This document shows positions 1 to 6,136 of a stretch of 12,292 nucleotides of DNA, one piece after another. This stretch comes from an uncultured Lentisphaeria bacterium (GTDB lineage: Bacteria > Verrucomicrobiota > Lentisphaeria > Oligosphaerales > Oligosphaeraceae). The notes below the pieces were generated by a model. It did not search any database, was not told the DNA's origin, and saw only the letters and a list, made by a program, of their open reading frames with translations. Both the position numbers and the translations under genes were made by a program. The DNA lies in the NCBI GenBank assembly GCA_934661755.1, contig CAKUJM010000064.1, positions 1-12,292 of the forward strand, in the 5' to 3' direction. Each line of letters begins with the position of its first letter. Position 1 is the first letter of the stretch.

Positions 1-98
1 TGTCACCCGGGATAAGATAATAATTTCCTGAAGTTTCGCTCTTAGAATCTAAAGAATAAGTTAGCGCCTATGGCCATGCTCCCCCGCCCGACCACCCA

Positions 99-114
99 GC
101 GATAAGCTAATCGC
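99..114. promoter_or_regulatory. 16-bp near-perfect palindrome, possible operator
   Basis: The sequence GCGATAAGCTAATCGC equals its own reverse complement except at one symmetric pair of positions. Size and symmetry fit a dimeric repressor site, and a LacI-family gene lies in this window (6137-7159). The centre is AGCT rather than the central CG common in LacI-family operators, so the link to that regulator is only a guess. It lies about 150 bp upstream of the preferred GH5 start. Confidence 0.3.
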
Positions 115-153
115 TCCGCACAGCATTGCCAACCGCCGGCGCCATAATCCCCA

Positions 154-178
154 AAAGTGTGCGATTGGCAGACACTTT
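154..178. promoter_or_regulatory. Inverted repeat AAAGTGT/ACACTTT upstream of GH5
   Basis: A perfect 7-bp inverted repeat (154-160 and 172-178) is separated by 11 nt. It could be an operator with separated half-sites or a small RNA hairpin in the leader. It is not followed by a T run, so it is unlikely to be a terminator. Its position 72 bp before the preferred GH5 start fits a regulatory site. Function is not shown by sequence alone. Confidence 0.3.
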
Positions 179-250
179 ACAAATCCCGGAATGACGGGGG
201 CAAGGTTTCCCACTCACCGCGCCCCATCCCACCCATACTACCTTCCGACA

Positions 251-1303
251 ATGAACATATCTGCATCAAGTCCGCTGGATCGTCGCAGGGGATTCAACCT
301 TTGTCCACTTTTTTCCTCCGGTTTTTCACAGTACAACTGCCGCAAGAAGGAGGTCATCCCCGCAATCTCCGAGGATGATTTCCGCATGATTGCGGACTGG
401 GGTTTTGATTTCGCCCGCATTCCAATGAGCTATCGGTGTCTGACCACGCCCGATCATCCCTTCACCCTTGGCGAGGCCGGGATGGCCAAAATCGACAAGG
501 TCGTCGAGTATGGAGACCGGCATGGGGTCCATGTCAATCTGAATCTTCATCGCGCACCCGGATTTTGCATCAACGACGATGAGCTGGAGCCGTTTGGCTG
601 GCTTGACGACGATGGGATTGCGGTGGATTATTTCTGTGCGATGTGGTGTGATCTGGCACGCCGATACAAGGGCATCCCCTCCGAAAAACTCACCTTCAAC
701 TTCATCAACGAGCCGGACGAAAAGCCCCGAATCGGCCCCAACCTCACCCGTCCGCGCTATTGCCAGGTCATGAAGCGGGTGATCCGGGAAGTGCATGAGG
801 TCGATCCGGACCGGCATTGCGTGTTCGATGGCTGGCGCGCCTCAGTTGAAACCCTTCCGGAGCTGGCGGGCATCCCCAACACTTCGTTCAGCTTCCACGG
901 CTATTATCCGCACGAATTGACCCATCATGCTGTCGGCGGATGGCGGGCGGAATGCCCCGTCCCGACCTGGCCGGAACATGGCGCGGAAAACACCTATTGG
1001 GATCGCAATGCCCTGGAGGTATATATCCGGAAATGGTGCGATTTCGCGAAGGAGTTCTCCGTGCCCATCCATATGGGCGAATGCGGATGCGGGCGCTTCA
1101 CGCCGCACAGGGTGCTGCTGGCCTGGGCGGAAGACCTGTTCTCGCTTTGCAGGGAATACGGCGTCGGATACGCATATTGGCGCGTGTATGGCGGCGAATT
1201 CGGTGTGCTCAAGCGAATCCCCAATCCCGGCATGCCGCTCACCCGGAAAATCGGCGACTTCTATCTGGATGAGGAACTGCTGAAAATCCTGCAGAAAAAC
1301 TGA
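251..1303 (+). CDS. Glycoside hydrolase family 5 (cellulase-like) enzyme
   Basis: A 350-residue GH5 (clan GH-A) retaining glycosidase of the endoglucanase/beta-mannanase type, acting on a beta-linked glycan; the exact substrate cannot be read from sequence. The GH5 landmarks appear in order: RRGFNL near residue 12, R56 in ARIPMSYR, H100 in NLNLHRAPG, N153-E154 in FINEPDEKP (acid/base), H216 and Y218 in SFHGYY, E277 in HMGECG (nucleophile), and W310 in YAYWRV. No signal peptide or carbohydrate-binding module is seen, so the enzyme is probably cytoplasmic. I chose the ATG at 251 because family similarity begins right after it. The ATG at 191 would add 20 residues that do not look like GH5, and neither start has a clear Shine-Dalgarno site. 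It is the first gene of the glycosidase cluster, followed by a terminator-like hairpin. Confidence 0.9.
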   Translation: MNISASSPLDRRRGFNLCPLFSSGFSQYNCRKKEVIPAISEDDFRMIADWGFDFARIPMSYRCLTTPDHPFTLGEAGMAKIDKVVEYGDRHGVHVNLNLHRAPGFCINDDELEPFGWLDDDGIAVDYFCAMWCDLARRYKGIPSEKLTFNFINEPDEKPRIGPNLTRPRYCQVMKRVIREVHEVDPDRHCVFDGWRASVETLPELAGIPNTSFSFHGYYPHELTHHAVGGWRAECPVPTWPEHGAENTYWDRNALEVYIRKWCDFAKEFSVPIHMGECGCGRFTPHRVLLAWAEDLFSLCREYGVGYAYWRVYGGEFGVLKRIPNPGMPLTRKIGDFYLDEELLKILQKN

Positions 1304-1333
1304 GAAAAGCGGGAAAAAAACTGAAGAAAAACA

Positions 1334-1385
1334 GGGGAAACGGAGGCGGACGGGCGTTGCAGACTCCGTTTCCTCCGTTTATTTT
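1334..1385 (+). terminator. Rho-independent terminator after the GH5 gene
   Basis: Arms at 1334-1345 (GGGGAAACGGAG) and 1364-1375 (CTCCGTTTCCTC) pair over 12 bp with one G-U wobble. The loop is 18 nt, and the T-rich stretch CGTTTATTTT follows. It starts 30 nt after the GH5 stop codon. The long loop and interrupted T tract make it less than ideal, but position and stem strength support termination. Confidence 0.55.
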
Positions 1386-1442
1386 GCATGCTCCCGGTGC
1401 CAGAATTTGCGAATTGCTGTATTGTATCCTGTGCGTCGCTTC

Positions 1443-1506
1443 GTAAAACCATGGTGTCTTCGCCAACCCGGCTCAAAAAGTCCGGCAAGAACATTGATGG
1501 ATTTAC
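1443..1506. repeat. Junction motif copy with inverted partner
   Basis: GTAAAACCATGGTG at 1443-1456 matches 13 of 14 bases of the sequence at 2715-2728 in the next gene junction. ATGGATTTAC at 1497-1506 is its inverted counterpart and is the exact reverse complement of 2715-2724. The two pair as a 10-bp inverted repeat with one mismatch around a 44-nt interior. It may be a dispersed element or a pair of regulator sites. Confidence 0.35.
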
Positions 1507-1720
1507 TGTACTCCGCATCGGCTTGACATTCAAGGTGCGGAAAGCCAGGTGGCTAATTTTGCAGGATCCGTGAGGTCAGGTGGATTTGCATCGGAATTGG
1601 GAATTTTGAGGGAGCGTGCCGGGAGTACGTGACCGAAAAATGACGAAATCATCGCGCAAAGAGGAGCCAAGGCCACGGATTCATGAATTTGATCTTCACT
1701 TCATAGGACATCAATCCGCC

Positions 1721-2683
1721 ATGAGAAAATTGGTCTTTGAAAAATACGCCGGCAATCCGGTGCTCACCGCCGAGCAGTTCCCGTCCGACATCATGTATGT
1801 GATGAACCCCGGCGCCATCAAATTCAATGGCGAATACCTGCTGCTGGTCGATGCGGCGACGACTTCGACGCCGATTGTCTTCTGGATTGCCCGCAGCCGT
1901 GACGGCATCCACTTCACTGCTGATCCGGAGCCGATTGACTGGCCGCCGCACCGTTATCACGAGACTTGTGTATTTGACATCCGGATCACGGAAATCGACG
2001 GCATATACTACCTGATGTATTGCAGCATGACCGAGGAGCGCGGCGTCGCCCTGGGGCTGGTGAAGACCACCGACTTCGTCCATTTTGAACGCATCGAGCA
2101 GGCGGATGCGGGGTACGAGTTCCGCAATGGCGCGCTGTTCCCCGAGAAGATCGGCGGCCGGTATGTCCGTTTTGACCGCCCGATGCCCGCCAGCATCAAG
2201 GATCCGGCGGGGATGTGCCTTTCGTATTCCGACGACCTGATGCACTGGGATCACACCACCGACTTGATGCAGCCGCGTCCGGGATGCTGGGATTCGCTCA
2301 AGATCGGCGCCGGCGCGGTGCCGATCAGAACCGCCGCCGGCTGGCTGGAGATCTACCATGGCGTGGATAACAGCTCATGCAACGACTACATCTACCGCCT
2401 GGGGACTGTCCTGCTGGATCTGGAAGACCCCGCCAGGATCATCGCGCGCGCGGAATTGCCGGTGATGTGGCCGCAGCTCCCCTACGAGCTGGCCGGCCGC
2501 TGCTCAAATGTGGTCTTCACCGCCAACGCCTTGCTGGAGGATGACGGCACGGTACGGATGTACTATGGCTGCGCCGACACCTGCATCGGCATGGCGACCG
2601 CAAAATTGGAGGAGCTGGTGGACTTCACCCTCCACGGCCGGAATGAACGCATCCGGAAATTCTTCCGGGTGGCCGGCGAATAG
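1721..2683 (+). CDS. GH130 family glycoside phosphorylase (beta-mannoside type)
   Basis: A five-bladed beta-propeller enzyme of family GH130, which mostly contains inverting phosphorylases acting on beta-mannosides (for example beta-1,4-mannosyl-N-acetylglucosamine or mannooligosaccharides). With the 320-residue product starting at 1721, the proposed catalytic Asp is D86 in VFDIRITEIDG, at the place where the family usually reads EDPRI. R135-N136 in FRNGALFPEK, K194 in DSLKIGAG and H213 in YHGVD match, from my knowledge of the family, the residues that hold phosphate, which favours phosphorolysis over hydrolysis. The C-terminal NVVFTANALLEDDG and YYGCADTCIGMATA segments are also typical. There is no signal peptide, so it is probably cytoplasmic. 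ATG 1721 is preferred because GH130 similarity starts there; in-frame ATG 1640 or GTG 1616 would add an unfamiliar N-terminus. The substrate is uncertain. Confidence 0.87.
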   Translation: MRKLVFEKYAGNPVLTAEQFPSDIMYVMNPGAIKFNGEYLLLVDAATTSTPIVFWIARSRDGIHFTADPEPIDWPPHRYHETCVFDIRITEIDGIYYLMYCSMTEERGVALGLVKTTDFVHFERIEQADAGYEFRNGALFPEKIGGRYVRFDRPMPASIKDPAGMCLSYSDDLMHWDHTTDLMQPRPGCWDSLKIGAGAVPIRTAAGWLEIYHGVDNSSCNDYIYRLGTVLLDLEDPARIIARAELPVMWPQLPYELAGRCSNVVFTANALLEDDGTVRMYYGCADTCIGMATAKLEELVDFTLHGRNERIRKFFRVAGE

Positions 2684-2714
2684 CATCGACTGGAAGGCCT
2701 GGCGCATGCTGGCT

Positions 2715-2770
2715 GTAAATCCATGGTGGCATTGCACGCTTTTGGGACAGCCTGACGCAAGAATGCCGGC
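2715..2770 (+). repeat. Intergenic repeat copy A
   Basis: This sequence begins GTAAATCCATGGTGGCATTG and aligns with 6002-6055 beyond the GH43-like gene. The opening 8 bases are identical, CATT follows a 3-nt gap, and a block beginning C(A/G)CGCTT and ending TGACGC matches at 17 of 24 positions without gaps. GAATGC then follows in both. It sits between the GH130 and GH95-like genes, and a hairpin follows it, as in the other copy. Confidence 0.5.
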
Positions 2771-2772
2771 GA

Positions 2773-2817
2773 CGCCCATCCGGCGGATTTGCGGGATACG
2801 CCATGCCGGGATGGGCG
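2773..2817 (+). terminator. Strong hairpin after the GH130 gene, terminator-like
   Basis: CGCCCATCC (2773-2781) pairs with GGATGGGCG (2809-2817), and the inner GGC (2782-2784) pairs with GCC (2805-2807) around a single bulged G, giving a GC-rich 12-bp stem. It lies 89 nt after the GH130 stop and 31 nt before the GH95-like start. No T run follows (CGAATAAAACTG), so it may act as a transcript-stabilising or processing structure rather than a true terminator. Confidence 0.4.
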
Positions 2818-2848
2818 CGAATAAAACTGCTTTACGGATCTAAGGAAT

Positions 2849-4906
2849 ATGCTGCCGCAGAAATTCGAATCGTTCGCCGCCGAGCTGCCGCTGGAACATG
2901 CCATGACAGGACTGGCAGTTGGCAATGGCGTGCTGGGAGTGTCCGTCTGGGGAGGCGACGGCCTGGTCAATGTCACCTTGGGATGCACCTCGTTGTGGGA
3001 TCATCGCGGCGGCGGTTTGTGGAACTCCGACCAAAGCTACGCCAATGTCTGCAAGGCGTTGTCGGCGGGGGACAAGGCGCGCATGGAGTCGCTTTTCCCG
3101 TGGAGCCATTTCAACCCCAGTGTGATCCCGCTGGGAAGAATCGCCATGCGGATGCCGGAGGCCGTGCGGATCCGGCTGTCCCTGGCGGACTCCGGAGTCT
3201 TTGTGGAGGATGCCGCCGGAAAGACGCTGGCACGGATCCGCATCAGCCAGCACGCAAAAGGCACCATGGCCATCAGCGGCTGCGCGGATTTTGAGTTGCT
3301 GCCCGGCTATGACCTGGCGCCGGTGCTTGGCGAACGCGGCTTTGCGCCGCCGCAACGCCGCGACGATGGCTTTGTGCAGACCATGCCGGCGGATGCGCCG
3401 TATGGCGTGCTCTTCGCCCGCCGTGAAGATTGTGTGGTCTTCCGGTACTTCCGCGGCGACCCCGTTGCCCCGGAGGAAGACTTCGCGGCGCTGGAGGATG
3501 AAAACCGCAGATTCTGGACGGATTTCTGGACGCGGGTGCCGGAAGTGGGCACTGGCGACGATGGCACTGACGGCTTCTATTGGCGCGGAATCTTCGCATT
3601 CCAATGCATGACCGCCGCCGATGGCGTCCCCGCCGGACTGCAGGGGCCGTGGATCGAGGACGACCGGCTGCCGCCGTGGAGTTCCGACTACCACTTCAAT
3701 ATCAATGTCCAGATGTGCTATTGGCCGGCCTGCCGCGCGGGGCTCTTCGAAAACCTCCGGCCGCTGTGGGCGATGATCGAAGGATGGAAGGAGCGCATGC
3801 GCGACAACGCCAGGTGCTTCGCCGGGATCGATGACGGCTACGTCATCCCGCATGCCGTCGACGACCAGTGCGTGAACATGGCGGGATTCTGGCCGGGGAC
3901 CATCGACCATACCTCCGCGGGATGGATGGCGATCATGATGTTTGAGTATGTCCGCTATTCCGGGGATCTGGAGTTCCTCCAGCGCTTCGGCTTTGATTTC
4001 ATGTGCTCGGTGATGCGGGTCTATGCGGCGATGCTGTCCTATGACGACGGCGGCCAACACTACTTCATCCCCTGGCTGACCTCGCCCGAATACCGCGGCA
4101 TGGAAATGAATGCCTGCGGACGCAATCCATCCTTCCATCTGGCGGCAATCCACCGGCTGCTTTCCGATATCTTCGACGCCGCCGGGATGCTGGGTGCGGA
4201 GGTGCCGCCGCAATGGCATGATATCCAGGAGAAGCTGCCGCATTTCAGCCAATGCGAAGGCCAGATCGGCCTGTGGGACGGCCTGAAGCAGGACATGAGC
4301 CACCGCCACCACTCCCATCTGGCGGCAATCTGCCCCTTCGACACCGCCAGCCACATCCCCGGCGAGGTGGTCAGAAACAGCATCCATAGCTGGGTGGAGC
4401 ACGGCATGGGCACATGGGCGGGATGGAGCTTCCCGTGGGCGGCGATGATCCATGCCCGGGTCGGACAGCCCGAGATGGCGCAACTGCTGCTCCAGATCTG
4501 GCCGAAGATCTACGTCAACCGGGGCGGACGGACTCTCCATGACGCCAATTTCGCCGGCTTCTCCACCGGACTGGTGGGGTCCAACCGCGTCATGCAAATG
4601 GATGCCGGAATGGGCGTGGTCGCCGCCATCCTCGACAGCTTCCTGTATGAACATGACGGCGTCCTGGAGCTGTTCCGGGGCTTCCCCGCCGGAAGCCGGG
4701 CCAGCTGCCGGAATATCGCGGCGCCCGGCGGCTTGAGATTCTCCGGCACTGCGGAGTCGTTCGTCTTCGCCGCCAGCCGCGCCGCCAGCCTCAGCTTCCG
4801 CTTCCCCGATGGTGCCTGGCGCATCGGCGACGAGCATTTCCAGGGCGGCCAGATCCACAAATGCCACCTCCCGGAAGGCGCGGTCCTGGAAGCCGTCCGT
4901 GCATGA
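2849..4906 (+). CDS. GH95-like alpha/alpha-barrel glycosidase, divergent active site
   Basis: A 685-residue protein related to GH95 (alpha-1,2-L-fucosidase/L-galactosidase family). An N-terminal beta-sandwich (about 1-230) is followed by an (alpha/alpha)6 barrel and a short C-terminal beta domain. Family landmarks: WSSDYHFNINVQMCYWPA at 277-294 holds N284 and N286, equivalent to the paired Asn that position the attacking water; SPE at 412-414; HRHHSHL at 485-491; WAGWSFPWA near 523-531; MQMD at 582-585 with the conserved Asp; and HDGVLELF at 602-609. The general-acid Glu, usual in GQLQEW, is missing: the sequence reads GQIGLWDG at 471-478, with Leu at that place and Asp477 close by. No signal peptide is seen. 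ATG 2849 follows AAGGA by only about 2 nt. It may be a fucosidase-like enzyme of changed specificity, or inactive. Confidence 0.8.
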   Translation: MLPQKFESFAAELPLEHAMTGLAVGNGVLGVSVWGGDGLVNVTLGCTSLWDHRGGGLWNSDQSYANVCKALSAGDKARMESLFPWSHFNPSVIPLGRIAMRMPEAVRIRLSLADSGVFVEDAAGKTLARIRISQHAKGTMAISGCADFELLPGYDLAPVLGERGFAPPQRRDDGFVQTMPADAPYGVLFARREDCVVFRYFRGDPVAPEEDFAALEDENRRFWTDFWTRVPEVGTGDDGTDGFYWRGIFAFQCMTAADGVPAGLQGPWIEDDRLPPWSSDYHFNINVQMCYWPACRAGLFENLRPLWAMIEGWKERMRDNARCFAGIDDGYVIPHAVDDQCVNMAGFWPGTIDHTSAGWMAIMMFEYVRYSGDLEFLQRFGFDFMCSVMRVYAAMLSYDDGGQHYFIPWLTSPEYRGMEMNACGRNPSFHLAAIHRLLSDIFDAAGMLGAEVPPQWHDIQEKLPHFSQCEGQIGLWDGLKQDMSHRHHSHLAAICPFDTASHIPGEVVRNSIHSWVEHGMGTWAGWSFPWAAMIHARVGQPEMAQLLLQIWPKIYVNRGGRTLHDANFAGFSTGLVGSNRVMQMDAGMGVVAAILDSFLYEHDGVLELFRGFPAGSRASCRNIAAPGGLRFSGTAESFVFAASRAASLSFRFPDGAWRIGDEHFQGGQIHKCHLPEGAVLEAVRA

Positions 4907-4921
4907 AGACCATGGATTCAT
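4903..4921. repeat. Inverted partial copy of the junction motif
   Basis: This 19-bp stretch spans the GH95-like stop codon and the short gap before the GH43-like gene. On the minus strand it contains AATCCATGGT followed by CAT and then GCAC, resembling AAATCCATGGT and GCATTGCAC at 2717-2737 but reversed. It also has outer dyad symmetry (ATGAA and TTCAT). Partial overlap with coding sequence means that chance similarity is possible. Confidence 0.25.
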
Positions 4922-4937
4922 TGGCTGCAACGCAAAA

Positions 4938-5984
4938 ATGACAGCAGAGAATAAATCAATCCGCCCGGGACAGCTCTGGTGCGACACCGACGGAAAGCCG
5001 ATCAGCGCCCATATGCCGCGGCTCTTCTTCGAGGATGGCGTGTACTATTGGTATGGGCTGGACAAGAGCCACACCACCGGCGACATGAAGTGCTGGCACT
5101 GGGGAGTGCGCTACTACCGCTCGACCAACCTCTATGACTGGGAGGACTGCGGGTCGCTGATTCCGCCGGACCTGTCGTCGCCGGATGCGGTGATGTCGCC
5201 ACGGAACATGCTGGACCGTCCGCATATCCTGCGCAGCCATGCCACCGGAAAGTATGTCTGCTGGTTTGACGGGTGCAGCAGCCAATGCGCCACGGTGCTG
5301 GAGGCCGACGCCTTCGCCGGACCCTACCGCGTGGTGCGGGCGTCATTCCGCCCGCTGGGCATGGCATTCGGTGATTTCGATCTGGCGCAGGATGATGACG
5401 GCCGTGCCTACTGCTATTTCAACCGTCCGCACCGCGAACTTGTCTGCGCGGAATTGACTGCGGACTGCACCGATGTGTCGGGGCGTTATTCGGCGCACTT
5501 CCCCCGGATTGCACCGCCGTATGTCCGCGAGGCCCCGGCTCACTTCAAACGCCACGGCAGACACTATCTGATCACCTCCGGGACCACCGGCTTCTATCCC
5601 AACCCCTCGGAATGCGCCGTCGGCAATGACTGGCATGGGCCTTTTGCCGAAATCGGCGACCTCCATCCCGGCGATGACAGCCGCACTTCCTTCCATTCCC
5701 AGATCTCGCAGGTCTTCAGGATGCCCGGCGACGGCGAGCAGTATATCACCTTGGCCGACCGCTGGCTGCCGGATGAAATGAACCAGCCATACCGCCGGAT
5801 CGAACGGCTGTTCAATGTCTGGTTCAATCCGGAGTATTCCCCGCATGACCCCGATCTTGAGGGCGGAATCGAGGCTTCGCTGGAGAGGAATATCAGCCGG
5901 GGACGCTTCGTGTGGCTGCCGATCGCCTTCGATGGCGACCGCCCCCGCATCGACTGGCAGGATGAATGGCGCATCCAGCCCTGA
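4938..5984 (+). CDS. GH43-like glycosidase, exo-beta-1,3-galactanase type
   Basis: A 348-residue five-bladed beta-propeller enzyme, closest by eye to the GH43 galactan 1,3-beta-galactosidases (subfamily 24-like). These release galactose from the beta-1,3-galactan backbone of arabinogalactans. Typical segments are DTDGKPISAH at 16-25, FFEDGVYYWYG at 30-40, LDRPHIL at 92-98, GDFDLAQDDDGRAY at 145-158, REAPAHFKR at 197-205, YLITSGTTG at 210-218, SFHSQISQVF at 251-260 and FVWLPIAFDG at 324-333. E198 fits the general acid, and Q255 fits the Gln that acts as base in characterised galactanases. D93 stands where those enzymes usually have Glu. No signal peptide is seen. The ATG at 4938 lies 31 nt after the upstream stop and starts just before the first family motif; no clear Shine-Dalgarno site precedes it. 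It is the last gene of the plus-strand cluster and probably co-transcribed with the GH95-like gene. Confidence 0.85.
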   Translation: MTAENKSIRPGQLWCDTDGKPISAHMPRLFFEDGVYYWYGLDKSHTTGDMKCWHWGVRYYRSTNLYDWEDCGSLIPPDLSSPDAVMSPRNMLDRPHILRSHATGKYVCWFDGCSSQCATVLEADAFAGPYRVVRASFRPLGMAFGDFDLAQDDDGRAYCYFNRPHRELVCAELTADCTDVSGRYSAHFPRIAPPYVREAPAHFKRHGRHYLITSGTTGFYPNPSECAVGNDWHGPFAEIGDLHPGDDSRTSFHSQISQVFRMPGDGEQYITLADRWLPDEMNQPYRRIERLFNVWFNPEYSPHDPDLEGGIEASLERNISRGRFVWLPIAFDGDRPRIDWQDEWRIQP

Positions 5985-6001
5985 TTGCCGGCGCGGCGGT
6001 C

Positions 6002-6055
6002 GTAAATCCGTGGCATTATCGCGCGCTTCTTGGATATTTTGACGCGAATGCGGCC
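6002..6055 (+). repeat. Intergenic repeat copy B
   Basis: The second copy of the sequence at 2715-2770, in the same orientation. It begins GTAAATCCGTGGCATT, contains CGCGCTTCTTGG and ends TGACGCGAATGC. It lies 17 nt after the GH43-like stop, as copy A lies shortly after the GH130 stop. Both copies are followed by a GC-rich hairpin whose arm sequences differ, which suggests conserved structure or repeated use as a gene-end module. Confidence 0.5.
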
Positions 6056-6083
6056 ACGCATGGCGTCGGACATTGACGAACCC

Positions 6084-6118
6084 GCCCTGCGCCATGCCGA
6101 TAAGGACCGGCGCAGGGC
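6084..6118. terminator. GC-rich hairpin between convergent genes
   Basis: GCCCTGCGCC (6084-6093) and GGCGCAGGGC (6109-6118) form a perfect 10-bp stem with a 15-nt loop. It lies between the GH43-like gene ending at 5984 and the LacI-family gene ending at 6137 on the opposite strand. It could end transcription from both sides. Neither strand shows a T run next to it, so it is not a textbook intrinsic terminator. Confidence 0.5.
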
Positions 6119-6136
6119 ATCACCCTCCGCCGCAAT

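Larger units (their letters stand above)
1..250. other. Intergenic leader upstream of the GH5 gene
   Basis: No credible coding region is visible in this leading stretch; short open frames here have no recognisable protein character. It should hold the promoter of the glycosidase cluster, but I could not pick out a convincing -35/-10 pair. CATAAT at 143-148 looks like a -10 box but lacks a -35 box at a normal distance. Two dyad-symmetric sequences, listed separately at 99-114 and 154-178, are the best regulatory candidates. Confidence 0.5.
1304..1720. other. Intergenic region between GH5 and GH130 genes
   Basis: About 400 bp without a credible gene; small open frames here show no domain character. 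It holds a terminator-like hairpin just after the GH5 gene (1334-1385), a divergent copy of the junction motif (1443-1506), and an isolated TTGACA at 1523-1528 with no good -10 box at 16-18 nt (TAATTT at 1554 is too far). The length and a terminator at the left suggest that the GH130 gene has its own promoter here. Confidence 0.5.

Noticed and set aside
1523..1559. TTGACA plus TAATTT as a promoter for the GH130 gene
   Set aside because: The boxes are separated by 25 nt, too far for a standard sigma-70 type promoter, and there is no better -10 box at 16-18 nt.
1388..1573. A 61-codon open frame in the GH5-GH130 gap
   Set aside because: No ribosome site or protein family character is seen, and it overlaps the junction motif; it is more likely random.
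4809..4937. In-frame N-terminal extension of the GH43-like gene into the GH95-like gene
   Set aside because: The extension lies in another frame of confirmed coding sequence and does not resemble GH43; family similarity starts shortly after ATG 4938.
2840..4987. A 715-codon open frame on the minus strand opposite the GH95-like gene
   Set aside because: It mirrors the plus-strand GH95-like gene with GC-rich codon use, which leaves long antisense frames open. Its translation is low-complexity His/Arg/Ala-rich and shows no domain, whereas the plus strand has clear family motifs.
5343..6095. A 250-codon minus-strand open frame opposite the GH43-like gene, reaching into the convergent gap
   Set aside because: It shows no protein family character and overlaps the repeat at 6002-6055; the plus-strand gene explains the frame.
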